Below are positions 40,901 to 48,350 of a stretch of 64,000 nt of DNA, one piece after another. The notes beneath the pieces were generated by a model. It was given only the letters and a program-made list of their open reading frames with translations, did no database searches and had not been told where the DNA came from. Both the position numbers and the translations under genes were made by a program. Origin of the DNA: an uncultured Eubacteriales bacterium (lineage in GTDB: Bacteria > Bacillota > Clostridia > Oscillospirales > Acutalibacteraceae); the NCBI GenBank assembly GCA_910584745.1, contig CAJUDG010000001.1, forward strand, positions 186,001 through 250,000, written 5' to 3'. Numbering within the stretch: position 1 is the first letter of the stretch; each line of letters starts with the position of its first letter.

Positions 40901-41545
40901 CACGAGGCACCGGCTCTCATGCACTTGAAAGCTGCCGTATATGCTGGACACATAGTAGAACTCAGGCTGCCCGAACTTGGACACCCTGTTTCCCACGCCC
41001 TTCCCGCCGTAGTCCTGCATATACAAGCTGGTGTAGTCCGGTTGCACAATGGCTCGTTCGTAGACCCTCAGCTCGTCTATGCTGCGGACGTTCTTCCAGT
41101 CTACCGGCTCTTCCAGCCCTCTCCCATCATCAATGAGCATGACGATGATGGAGCCGCCGTACAGCCTCGCCCACTTGATGGCGGTGGCTGCCTTCTCTTC
41201 CCATTCGAGGTCATCCAGCGCCTCCTCCACAAAGGTGCCCAGCTCATCGTTCTTCAGGTTCAGGTCGAAGCCATGCTTCAGCGCCTCTTCTGCCGGTGCG
41301 TCTATGATTTTCGTGAACAGGCCGTTGCCCTCATACAAGCTGGTGAGCTGCATATCGGGGATGAGCGGTTCACGCTCGAACCCATAGGATTCTGAGTTGT
41401 CGTGCGTGGTGCCGTACTTATTCAGCAGGTTGACATAGCCATCCTCTCGCATGGGGCGGACGGCTGTGCCAGCCTTCCTCTGGAGAATTTGTCGGCCACG
41501 CTCGTTCAACCGGCGCCGCTCCAGCTCACTCTGCGGTGTTCTCAT
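37967..41545 (-). CDS. Portal protein fused to ADP-ribosyltransferase-like, Nudix and toxin-50-like regions
   Basis: 1192 residues. About 1-480 is a DUF1073-type portal (EPLIPDMQLTSLYEGNGLFTK, IPQTILFGRSPAGENS). A Gly-rich linker (KKDGGPGSGNFGHEGRPGKIGG) lies at about 526-552. Residues about 600-830 resemble an ADP-ribosyltransferase: QRTYSA near 613, YGQGMYCA near 650 and YTVILNRTKVI near 815. A Nudix box, GGHIETGE then REAQEEF, lies at about 913-936 with one changed glycine. The C-terminus (about 1060-1192, IHHSKDGFHAVPA) resembles toxin-50-like tails of phage head proteins. A normal portal is 450-550 residues, so this is a long fusion, not four genes: no internal stops or convincing ribosome sites were seen. 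Confidence 0.85.
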   Translation of the reverse strand: MRTPQSELERRRLNERGRQILQRKAGTAVRPMREDGYVNLLNKYGTTHDNSESYGFEREPLIPDMQLTSLYEGNGLFTKIIDAPAEEALKHGFDLNLKNDELGTFVEEALDDLEWEEKAATAIKWARLYGGSIIVMLIDDGRGLEEPVDWKNVRSIDELRVYERAIVQPDYTSLYMQDYGGKGVGNRVSKFGQPEFYYVSSIYGSFQVHESRCLVFRNGVLPEQTTDSTYLFWGMPEYVRIRRALRETITSHTDATKMLERSVQAIYSMKGLAALLTTDDGENAVLKRLQVIDMARGLLNSIAIDSEGENYDFKVAQFSGVKDVIDSTCNMLSALTNIPQTILFGRSPAGENSTGESDMENWYSFVERIQKLMLKRNLRNLLDVIFRAGIASGEIAEEPDYKLKFNPLWSMSDSEQATVNLAKAQTALAKAQATQVYVEMQALDPSEVRAALASDGEYNVEDVATEDEDEDLMKVLLGSDKPDVMNELEAAQKSAEEMKTPGGGEQSAGQAAQAQIQPDTPPEVQQLKKDGGPGSGNFGHEGRPGKIGGSASGGSEKTSSKSGAGHKAENGADISASYKGGQDIKSVIHAQGFDGKPKVVSSQEEFDKAVKESSFVAQRTYSASSQEVLDAYREELYNGDWYVECTDGGAQYGQGMYCAADYSGKISDGIKAEMKHYQEAYRDLGEPKPESEWMSDADKALSAAGINDESARKWAEAYFERNHEKSRPLMEQIPEDTRDKINDVLREVPKKKDQPYFTETMTIDKSAKVVKYKDIAAMKRDESNENLRSMDIGAYAALKGYDAINSEGHGQSGSYTVILNRTKVIMLDGRSKKDGISSINADGKITFQMYTDGLMYAIRDGEVIGWVAVSEGVNRNNAEDSRDERKPTCVGVLVVVDGKILCGTRAEEGTICGPGGHIETGETPEQAAVREAQEEFDITPTELIPVTTLAGMPEKYGVSQVFLCTEFDGHIACNGVEMVRPGFLSMEKAKKLMFDKPERLFEPFRLSIEALLTELFPDENYRLTTESQRDRLNDRKDFDESKHPRDKNGQFASGGSGGNAGSGRKGFVEGGKDDIDAAVKVGRVKMSLKSSAQSKHRKGSKKYEEAVASGKKVSTVSISDAEIQRVVTKRSGTGTVYVNRKTGQIKETIDCGKPVGEYVSASGVTSQTTRLTIHHSKDGFHAVPASSGGKKK

Positions 41546-41564
41546 GCTCTTCTCACTCCTCTCA

Positions 41565-42989
41565 TCATGTAATCAGGGACGTAATATCAAAGGCTGTATT
41601 CTCATTGTAGTAGGCGTTGGCCTGAGAGTAGCAGTCCACTTGGTCGTCATGGGCGCCGCTGGGGAAGGACGCCATCTCTTCCACGAAGTCACCCACCCAC
41701 GGGGCAACACTGGCGGCGGGAATGTAGATATTCCCGGCCTCGGCCACGGCGGTCGTAGCGTGTGCCCGGACAACCTTACCGCCGAACGGCTCCACGGGAA
41801 CGATGCCGGGAATCTCCTTCCGCAACACCTCGATGACCGCTGTGCCGTTGGCTTTGTCTTCCACCAGCTTTCGGATGGTCTGGGGCCACTTGGCCGACAG
41901 GTCTCTCATGGCGTTCAGCGTCTCCGTGAAGTTCATGCGAGCTCGAACTTGGTCCAGAAGGTAGCGGTCTGCTCCCTTCCTCGCCCACACCTGACCGACC
42001 ACGAAGTCTGAGGTGTCCTTGTCTTTGAACGTGCAGTCCCACGACTGCACAAAATCCATGAGGCCGGAGGGAAGGACGGTCCAGCGTTTCCACCACTCCC
42101 GCTTGAACATACCGCCGGAGCTGGGCGTGGGCGTCTGCATATACAGTGACGACCATGCGTAGGTTCCGACGGTCTCCTTCTGCTGGGCGCACCAATCAAC
42201 GTCATAGCCGCCAGCAGGCCATAAGGCCTCTCCGACGGAGCGGCCGAGGGCATCGTTCTCTTCATCCTCGCAGACAGCAGGCAGAGAGATGATTTTCCAA
42301 TCTTCCACCTTGCCATACTCAGGATTCAGCAGCCGGGCGGCAAGGTCGTCTTCATGCCACCGGGTCAGGATGATGATGACAGCGCCTCCGGCCTGCAAAC
42401 GGGTACTCACGGTTGACTGGTACTCGTTCCAGAGCATCTCACGGTAGGTCTGGGACTCAGCCTCAGCCCGGTTCTTGATAGGGTCGTCTACAATAAGCAA
42501 GTCGGCACCGTAGCCCGTGATAGAGCCGCCGATGCCGACCGAAATCATGCCTCCCGTATCGTTCTCTAGGTTCCAGTTGGTTTTTGTTGCCTGAACAGGA
42601 GAAACTCCTCTCCCGAAAAGCGCCCGTCCATATTCTTCTACTTTGTCCCTGTTTCTTTTTCCGAACTGTTCAGCAAGGCTCCCGCTGTAGCTAACCTCAA
42701 TGACACGTTTCTCTGGATTCTTTCCTAGGTAGAACGAAGGAAAAGTTTCTGTCACTGTCATTGACTTGCCATGACGTGGCGGCATGAATATCATCAGCCG
42801 CTTGGTCTTTCCCGCCATGATGTTCTCCAGCTCCCGGCACACGAGGTCGAGGTGTCTGGCTCGTTTCCACCTGCCTGCATGGACAAGCTGGACGTAATCT
42901 GCGTAGTGCCTTCGTGCCAGCTCATACCGTGCGGCGGTGGCGATGGATTCTTTCAGAGCTGGCGATAGCTGACGCCTACTCTTCGTCAT
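41565..42989 (-). CDS. Terminase large subunit
   Basis: 474 residues. Walker A MPPRHGKSM near residue 70, Walker B ADLLIVDDP near 160, coupling motif LTRWHEDD, and the nuclease aspartates in QSWDCTF, VEDKANG and SGAHDDQVD. Packages DNA into the prohead. I chose ATG at 42989, overlapping the small subunit by 14 bp; an upstream ATG at 43013 lacks a binding site. Confidence 0.95.
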   Translation of the reverse strand: MTKSRRQLSPALKESIATAARYELARRHYADYVQLVHAGRWKRARHLDLVCRELENIMAGKTKRLMIFMPPRHGKSMTVTETFPSFYLGKNPEKRVIEVSYSGSLAEQFGKRNRDKVEEYGRALFGRGVSPVQATKTNWNLENDTGGMISVGIGGSITGYGADLLIVDDPIKNRAEAESQTYREMLWNEYQSTVSTRLQAGGAVIIILTRWHEDDLAARLLNPEYGKVEDWKIISLPAVCEDEENDALGRSVGEALWPAGGYDVDWCAQQKETVGTYAWSSLYMQTPTPSSGGMFKREWWKRWTVLPSGLMDFVQSWDCTFKDKDTSDFVVGQVWARKGADRYLLDQVRARMNFTETLNAMRDLSAKWPQTIRKLVEDKANGTAVIEVLRKEIPGIVPVEPFGGKVVRAHATTAVAEAGNIYIPAASVAPWVGDFVEEMASFPSGAHDDQVDCYSQANAYYNENTAFDITSLIT

Positions 42990-43470
42990 CCTGCTCCCCG
43001 TCCAAACGGGCAAGGGAGCGCAATTCCTCCTCGGTCAGCTTTTCCATCGGCGATGTCTTCACAGACCCGCCGAGCGTGATTTCCTGCCGCTGAGAGAACT
43101 CACCCTTACTCCGATTATTGAGCCAGTACATGATAGCCATTGTGTCTGGGACTGTTCTTTTAGTTATAGTTCGCACACGAACCGGTTTCTGCTCCCCGGT
43201 TTTTGGGTCAATGTCAATGGTGCTTTCCTTTTCTGTATACTCAAATCCAATAGCTCGGTCGTAAAGCGATTTCTTCACATTTGCGTCAGCACCATTTTTG
43301 CCAGCTTGATATGATTCATCGAATGAAGGGTACTGTTTTCTCCACCTTAGTATCGTTCTCCGGGTCACCCCGAACGCATCAGCAACCTCCTGGTCTGTTG
43401 CCCCTTTCAAAGCTAATGACCAAGCCCAATTATCATGATACTTAGGATTATATTTAGTTTCAGCAGGCAT
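42976..43470 (-). CDS. Terminase small subunit
   Basis: 164 residues: N-terminal helix-turn-helix (ATDQEVADAFGVTRRTILRWR), a middle region with KKSLYDRAIGFEY and a helix MYWLNNRSKGEFS. Recognises DNA and loads the large subunit. Ends in acidic residues. Confidence 0.88.
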   Translation of the reverse strand: MPAETKYNPKYHDNWAWSLALKGATDQEVADAFGVTRRTILRWRKQYPSFDESYQAGKNGADANVKKSLYDRAIGFEYTEKESTIDIDPKTGEQKPVRVRTITKRTVPDTMAIMYWLNNRSKGEFSQRQEITLGGSVKTSPMEKLTEEELRSLARLDGEQDDEE

Positions 43471-43480
43471 TGCATATCAC

Positions 43481-44407
43481 CTACCTTCCGGCAAGGAAAT
43501 CTGCTGCCCAATACTCCAACGCCTGCCATTTGTTCTTTGCCCCAATATGGCCTTCTTCCACCATCTTGTTTAGGGCTTCGTTGATAATATCCGCTGCTTC
43601 TTTTGGAATGGCCGGAGACCCAAAGATGTTCGGCAACTGTACCCATTCCTGACTTTCCTCAAAGTGCAAATCTTCAAACATTCTCTCGGTAGATTTGACC
43701 ATAGCGTGGATGGCAGCACCAGTATTCTTGACGTTTGCGAACTGTTGATACTTAGTGATGGTCTCGATAAACTCCTCGTGTTGGTCAATGTCTGCTACAC
43801 CGAGGACATCCGGCGATACAGAGCCGAGAGCCTTCACAAGCTGTTCAAAGTCCCGCACCTGATGGGGCAGAAACGTAAACGTGATGTTCTTCCAGTCGAA
43901 CTCCACCTTTGGTGACAAGAGTTTCTCCAGCTCCGCCATAGGCTCCCCGATGATGTCTTTGCCAATATAGCTTTCCAACATATCATCCACGTCATCTATA
44001 AGCCTTGCTATTTCTTTCAGGGTAGATTGGTCATCAAAACCCGATATAGCATTGTGGGCAAGCTGTTTCGCCGCTACCTGGGAGCGCCTGAGCCCGGTAG
44101 TGTCCAAGATGACAAAAATCTCTGTTAGCGCATGGCTATCTTTTGCGGAACGTATGCGGTGGTGGCCGGATATTATTTCAATCCTTCCGTCAATGAGGGC
44201 ACAGAACGGAAGACTTTCAAGTTGTCCTCTTTTCTTGATGTTGTCCGTAAGCTGTTTCTGCATCTCAGTCTTCATGATACGGGCATTTATATCCTGCTCA
44301 CGGAAGTCGGTCAACTTGACCTTGGCAATTACGAGCCCGGAGCCCATGTCCGCCACGACATCATACTTCACTGACTGGATTTTGCTTTCTCGCGCTGTGT
44401 CAGCCAT
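43481..44407 (-). CDS. ParB/Srx-domain protein next to terminase
   Basis: 308 residues. The N-terminal domain has the ParB-like box DGRIEIISGHHRIRSAKDS; the rest is helical with DNA-binding character. No partitioning genes are nearby. In phages such proteins are usually encoded beside DNA methylases and have nuclease or DNA-contact roles. ATG at 44407 follows TAGGGAGGGAAGAACG and overlaps the methylase end by 40 bp. Confidence 0.82.
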   Translation of the reverse strand: MADTARESKIQSVKYDVVADMGSGLVIAKVKLTDFREQDINARIMKTEMQKQLTDNIKKRGQLESLPFCALIDGRIEIISGHHRIRSAKDSHALTEIFVILDTTGLRRSQVAAKQLAHNAISGFDDQSTLKEIARLIDDVDDMLESYIGKDIIGEPMAELEKLLSPKVEFDWKNITFTFLPHQVRDFEQLVKALGSVSPDVLGVADIDQHEEFIETITKYQQFANVKNTGAAIHAMVKSTERMFEDLHFEESQEWVQLPNIFGSPAIPKEAADIINEALNKMVEEGHIGAKNKWQALEYWAADFLAGR

Positions 44408-45885
44408 CGTTCTTCCCTCCCTAACCATTCTTTCAGTGCTTGCTTGGCGTTTCGGTCGTACAGTGGGGATTCGTAGGTGAGCCGGTAGCCCATCTTCTTG
44501 TCCGGCACCTTCTTGGTCAACTCCATTAGCCCTCGCATTTCTTTCGCTTCAGGGTACTTGGTCATCTGCACAGTCTTCAGAGACTTGGCTTTCTCCTTCT
44601 CCAAGTCGGTGCATATGCTCATAATCAAGGGCCTGTTCTGGGCAAGCATGGTCAACAGCCGTCCCAGCCGGTACTTTTTGTGCGGGATGGTCATGCCATA
44701 CATCAGGAACACAGCGTCAGATACCTGCGTTCCGAAGGCCCCCATCGTAAGCGCGGACTTATCGAGTCCGAAAACCCCAGCCAGCATACCGTCGATGAGC
44801 AGCGCCATGTTGATTGGCGCAGACGAACCCACGAAGTTGTGGGTCCAGAGTTTGCGGTAATACTGCGCTGCTGTGCGCTCTATCTGCGTGACCTGTATCC
44901 TGGACTTCCGTGTGATTTCGTAGTCTCGTGACAGTATGGAGCAATCCAGCGGCTCCAGTTTGCCCTCATTGGGTCTTGTGATTTTCTTGCCTTCTGCCAG
45001 CGCGGTTGCCTCATCCGGTCGGTTGGTGGTCAGGTAGACATTGACCCCGTCCCGTACCCCGTACCGTGCGAAGATAGGGGCACCGGCTGTCATGCCGGGT
45101 ACGTTCTCCTCATAGCAGACCAACAGACATTTGGCGTCTCGCATCTTCTCATACAGGTCAATCAGACCGTGGGATGGGTCGAAGATGCCGTAGTGCGGTT
45201 CCTTCCATGTCATCCTTCCACCTGTGTCGTACCACTTCTCGAACCCTTCCGTGTAGGTTGGCGGGTTAGCAATGACCAGACAATGAGGGTCATCGTAACA
45301 CTCATCAAGATGTTTCCACATATCGAGTGTACGGTATGACATACCATTAAGAGACTGCTTAGCACGTTCGAGCTGTTCACGTATGTATGTAAGGTGCTGC
45401 TCTTTGCGAAACTCCAGGTCTCGCATGATTCCGTAGAAATATTCCTTCCCGGCGTTCTTAACCGTCTTTAGATAGAGCCAGGCGTACAAGGCGATAGCTG
45501 GGTCAAGGAGTTCTTCGCTCGTAAACCCTTGGGCTTTTAGCTCCAGCTCTTCCAATGACTGCCCGGTAATAGCATATCCCATAATGGAAGTAAACATTGC
45601 CACATCACTGGACTCGATTTCAGATGGCTTATATCCACTCTGAGCTGCTATGTGAGACATGGCAAAGGCCCCTGCACAAGGTTCTACAAATCTTGTATAT
45701 CCTTGCTTTCTTGCGTTTTCAACCAGTGGCTTTAGAAACTTTTGCTCCTGAGCTACCAGTGTTCCAAGGAAGAAAGCTCCCGGGTTCTGAAACTTCGGCA
45801 ATTCTGCCACCGTCCTTTTGATAATTTCTTTCTGGTATCGATTGGAATTGAACCGCTCCATAGAGAAGGTTATTCCAGAGGACAT
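44368..45885 (-). CDS. Adenine-specific DNA methyltransferase-like (antirestriction type)
   Basis: 505 residues. Seen: RFVEPCAGAFAMSHIA (S-adenosylmethionine binding, motif I) near 84 and LVIANPPTYTEGF near 205, an NPPT motif of N6-adenine methylases. The C-terminal 200 residues (VFGLDKSALTMGAFG, DKKMGYRLTYESPLYD) look like an acyltransferase-type fold. This combination resembles phage methylase-GNAT proteins linked with escape from restriction. The start has a GAGG at marginal spacing. It overlaps the ParB-like gene. Confidence 0.78.
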   Translation of the reverse strand: MSSGITFSMERFNSNRYQKEIIKRTVAELPKFQNPGAFFLGTLVAQEQKFLKPLVENARKQGYTRFVEPCAGAFAMSHIAAQSGYKPSEIESSDVAMFTSIMGYAITGQSLEELELKAQGFTSEELLDPAIALYAWLYLKTVKNAGKEYFYGIMRDLEFRKEQHLTYIREQLERAKQSLNGMSYRTLDMWKHLDECYDDPHCLVIANPPTYTEGFEKWYDTGGRMTWKEPHYGIFDPSHGLIDLYEKMRDAKCLLVCYEENVPGMTAGAPIFARYGVRDGVNVYLTTNRPDEATALAEGKKITRPNEGKLEPLDCSILSRDYEITRKSRIQVTQIERTAAQYYRKLWTHNFVGSSAPINMALLIDGMLAGVFGLDKSALTMGAFGTQVSDAVFLMYGMTIPHKKYRLGRLLTMLAQNRPLIMSICTDLEKEKAKSLKTVQMTKYPEAKEMRGLMELTKKVPDKKMGYRLTYESPLYDRNAKQALKEWLGREERWLTQREKAKSSQ

Positions 45886-45948
45886 GAGCCTCTGGAGAGC
45901 GGAAAAAGATGAGGGATTATATCATTTCTGATATAATCCCTCTATATG

Positions 45949-46025
45949 TGGTCCGCCGAGCATGGGTTTGAACCATGCGCCCTCCTGATTAAGAGTCAGG
46001 TGCTCTGCTTCTGAGCTATCGGCGG
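45949..46025 (-). tRNA. tRNA-Lys (anticodon CUU), atypical
   Basis: Minus strand cloverleaf: acceptor CCGCCGA/TCGGCGG with encoded CCA, D stem GCTC/GAGC, anticodon stem CCTGA/TCAGG with loop CTCTTAA (anticodon CTT), and T loop TTCAAAC. Oddities: the D loop lacks the usual GG and is short, and the T stem can form six pairs. It may be a functional phage tRNA or a divergent one. Confidence 0.75.
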
Positions 46026-46028
46026 ATA

Positions 46029-46484
46029 TTACCACATTTTCATTTGCTCGTCAGTAGGTTCGTCTTCCATTTCCTTGACAACCTGCTTCTTGAGCCATTT
46101 GTTTGGAGACGGGTCATTCAACTCTTCAATATGTTCCCCCGTGTTCTTTTCCCACCATTCGGCAAATACAAGCCGATGACACCACTCTCCAGGTTTTCGC
46201 ACGTCCTCGTAGCAGCAAAGAACGACTGGCTTTCCAAGACTTTCATACCTTGTCAAAATCGACTTTATCGCGCTAACTCCTATTCGGTCAATGTTGTGAA
46301 AATATCTTTCTGTAAATCTCTTCCTGTCATACTCGTTGAACAGCCATCCAGGAGGAGCTATCTCCATGATGTTTCCCGCTAAAGCATATCCGAGCCGAAA
46401 CTGCGGAGCCCCTCGCGTTATGCCAACTACGGTATACATCCCGCTTTTCAGCTCCGGATTGCTGTATCTGCTAGTGTATATCAC
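46029..46484 (-). CDS. DUF488 family protein
   Basis: 151 residues, GTG start overlapping the upstream stop (GTGA). Contains YTSRYSNPELKSGMYTVVGITRG, APPGWLFNEYDRKRFT and CCYEDVRKPGEWCHR, typical of DUF488. Function unknown; widespread in bacteria and phages. Confidence 0.82.
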   Translation of the reverse strand: MIYTSRYSNPELKSGMYTVVGITRGAPQFRLGYALAGNIMEIAPPGWLFNEYDRKRFTERYFHNIDRIGVSAIKSILTRYESLGKPVVLCCYEDVRKPGEWCHRLVFAEWWEKNTGEHIEELNDPSPNKWLKKQVVKEMEDEPTDEQMKMW

Positions 46485-46723
46485 GCTGCCTCTCCCCTCC
46501 CGTACAACTCATTTAGAACGTCTACGCCTTCTGCAATCCTTGCTCCTAAATCATATCCGAGCTGGGTGTAGAATTTTCCATGAACCATGCACTCATAGGC
46601 AAGCTTCATGGCGTCTGACTGTTCTTTCGTGATTCCGAGTCTGAAGTCTTTGGCAATTCTCAGAGCCTCTTTCATCGCTCCTCTTGCTACCAGTCTTCTG
46701 ACCTTGTCAGACTTTCTTTCCAT
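46481..46723 (-). CDS. Hypothetical basic protein (80 aa)
   Basis: Helical and basic (MERKSDKVRRLVARGAMKEALRIAK). First gene after promoter P4. Not recognised. Confidence 0.6.
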   Translation of the reverse strand: MERKSDKVRRLVARGAMKEALRIAKDFRLGITKEQSDAMKLAYECMVHGKFYTQLGYDLGARIAEGVDVLNELYGRGEAA

Positions 46724-46736
46724 CAGTCGAGCCTCC

Positions 46737-46751
46737 TATCCGATTTGGTAA
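46737..46751. promoter_or_regulatory. Imperfect operator site near P4
   Basis: TATCC-N5-GGTAA, one intact half-site of the phage operator, lying between P4 and the 46723 gene. Confidence 0.5.
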
Positions 46752-46767
46752 GTTTTGGGTCATCTTC

Positions 46768-46795
46768 ATTATAACTTACCCACCACTGGTGTCAA
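46768..46795 (-). promoter_or_regulatory. P4: leftward promoter with degenerate operator
   Basis: Minus strand: TTGACA, 16-bp spacer, TATAAT. The spacer holds one TTACC half-site and a TGGT half, a degenerate form of the operator. Drives the DUF488/tRNA/methylase region. Confidence 0.75.
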
Positions 46796-46832
46796 TAGGA
46801 TTTTCCCGTGATTTCAAGATATATCGCGGATT

Positions 46833-46846
46833 TTGCACAGGTGCAA
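46833..46846. promoter_or_regulatory. Perfect 14-bp palindrome TTGCAC-AG-GTGCAA
   Basis: Palindrome between P4 and P5, of operator size but unlike the TTACC/GGTAA family; may bind another regulator. Confidence 0.5.
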
Positions 46847-46898
46847 CTACCACTTGGAAGCTCTTTTTTGGGGTGACACATCGCTATATCGCTCCTAA

Positions 46899-46928
46899 AT
46901 AATACCATATTGGTAATTGCCATGTCAA
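46899..46928 (-). promoter_or_regulatory. P5: leftward promoter with operator in spacer
   Basis: Minus strand: TTGACA, 18-bp spacer, TATTAT; the spacer includes ATACC-N5-GGTAA (46902-46916). Lies between the ArpU-like gene and P4, in tandem with P4. Confidence 0.72.
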
Positions 46929-46948
46929 TGACACGTTTATGTCATTAC

Positions 46949-47485
46949 TCACTCGAAGTAGCCGAATATCAGGGCACTCAGTTCTTGTATCGCTGCTTTC
47001 AGGTCCCGATAGATTGTCCTAACCTCGACGTGTTCTTCTTCTGCAAGCGTTTCTGGTGTCTTGTTCTCTTCGTCGAGATACACTGCTTTGATGACACGAA
47101 ACCGTCGTGCGTCCTCAGACTTCTTGGAGTTCTTGCACCTATACTCGTAAAATTCGAGCATCCTGTTCACATGGTGGACCAAAATGCGTGTTCTAGCTAC
47201 ACTCTGTCTAACACTCTCTACTGAGAATCCCTTTTCTCCGCAGTCCATAAGTTCCATAATATCTCTGAGTTCTTCGTCGCCATCGACTTGTAGGGCGTCA
47301 TAGACTGCGCTCTCGCTGTGTACCACAAAACCTCTGTACTTTTCCATCAGCATTTTCGTGTTGTGCAGGCGGCGGTCACGATTTTGCTCTCGATGCTTCT
47401 CCACCTCCTTACGATAGGTCTCAATGGCAAGCTCCACGATTTCTTTCCTCAGTTCTGGCGTAAGCTGGGATTTCTTCTCTGCCAT
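46949..47485 (-). CDS. ArpU/RinA-like late transcription regulator
   Basis: 178 residues, helical with region-4-like C-terminus (ARRFRVIKAVYLDEENKTPETLAEEEHVEVRTIYRDLKAAIQELS). Similar to ArpU/RinA-type activators of phage late operons. Its place at the end of the early genes, just before terminase and structural genes, supports this. The target promoter is not visible. Confidence 0.75.
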   Translation of the reverse strand: MAEKKSQLTPELRKEIVELAIETYRKEVEKHREQNRDRRLHNTKMLMEKYRGFVVHSESAVYDALQVDGDEELRDIMELMDCGEKGFSVESVRQSVARTRILVHHVNRMLEFYEYRCKNSKKSEDARRFRVIKAVYLDEENKTPETLAEEEHVEVRTIYRDLKAAIQELSALIFGYFE

Positions 47486-47553
47486 CGTATTTATCCTCCT
47501 TCCCCAGCTCCCGCCCCCTCCCCTTACGGGGAAGGGACAGTCGCCGGTTCTTG

Positions 47554-47871
47554 CTATTCAGTTGCCTTCTGGTCGTTCTCGTTGCGGTAGTCGGCTGCTT
47601 CCTTCAGCAGTGCCATCAGCTCGTCCAGCCGGACGGAGACCATGAACGGCCTGCCGTCCCTGACTGAGATGGACACCACCCCGTTCTCGAAGCTCGCCAT
47701 CATCTTGCAGTTTGCGAGGTGCTGGCTGCCAATGCCGGTGACTTCCTTGTCCTTGACCTTGAAGTTCATCACGTTGCACTGTGCCATCATCTCTACCCCG
47801 TCATCCGGGTCTCCCATCCCCACCTTCGGGAGCCTGCGGATGGCGCCGGTGTTTTCCGTGTCCTTGCTCAT
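47554..47871 (-). CDS. Hypothetical phage protein (105 aa)
   Basis: Not recognised. A small beta-rich protein (KVKDKEVTGIGSQHLANCKMM, VSISVRDGRPFMVSVRL) with acidic ends. Overlaps the MazG-like gene by 4 bp. A GC-rich hairpin (CCTTCCCC-GTAA-GGGGAGGG) lies in the gap before the ArpU-like gene. Confidence 0.6.
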   Translation of the reverse strand: MSKDTENTGAIRRLPKVGMGDPDDGVEMMAQCNVMNFKVKDKEVTGIGSQHLANCKMMASFENGVVSISVRDGRPFMVSVRLDELMALLKEAADYRNENDQKATE

Positions 47872-48350
47872 TCCTTTTCCTCCAATCTCTCCTGCAACTT
47901 CTGGAGCTTCTTCTGCCGGTGCTGCTCCACTTGGTACGGGATGTCCAGCATCAGCTTCAACTGGTCCAGCATGATTTCCACGTCGGCCACCTCTTCGGCG
48001 ATGGCGTCCCGGTTGTCCTTGCCCCTCCAGAGCTCGCAGATTTCCTTCTGAAGCTTCGACATCTCCTCCAGCACCATCTTCATCTGGGCGTCCTTGCCAT
48101 ACTTGGCGATGGCCCCCTGGAGCAGGCTCATCTCGTGCATCATATAGCTGTACCTCGCTTTCTCGATTTCCTCGATACTTGGATATTCTGGACGCTTCAT
48201 CTCACAGCCAGCTAAAAACATCTGCAATAGCTGCTCAACAGTATATCCAGATACTTTCTGTATGCTCAGGTGTAATTCGTCTAACTCCGCAAGCCTACTG
48301 GCAATATGCCTGCATGAGTTTCCCCATATATTCACCTTTCCCAGATTCAT
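47868..48350 (-). CDS. MazG-like nucleotide pyrophosphohydrolase
   Basis: 160 residues. C-terminal half has the MazG metal-binding pattern: LEEMSKLQKEICELWRGK and AIAEEVADVEIMLDQL, with the ExxE and ExxD residues. N-terminal half is unrelated helical. Phage MazG proteins alter host nucleotide pools or alarmone levels. Confidence 0.8.
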   Translation of the reverse strand: MNLGKVNIWGNSCRHIASRLAELDELHLSIQKVSGYTVEQLLQMFLAGCEMKRPEYPSIEEIEKARYSYMMHEMSLLQGAIAKYGKDAQMKMVLEEMSKLQKEICELWRGKDNRDAIAEEVADVEIMLDQLKLMLDIPYQVEQHRQKKLQKLQERLEEKE

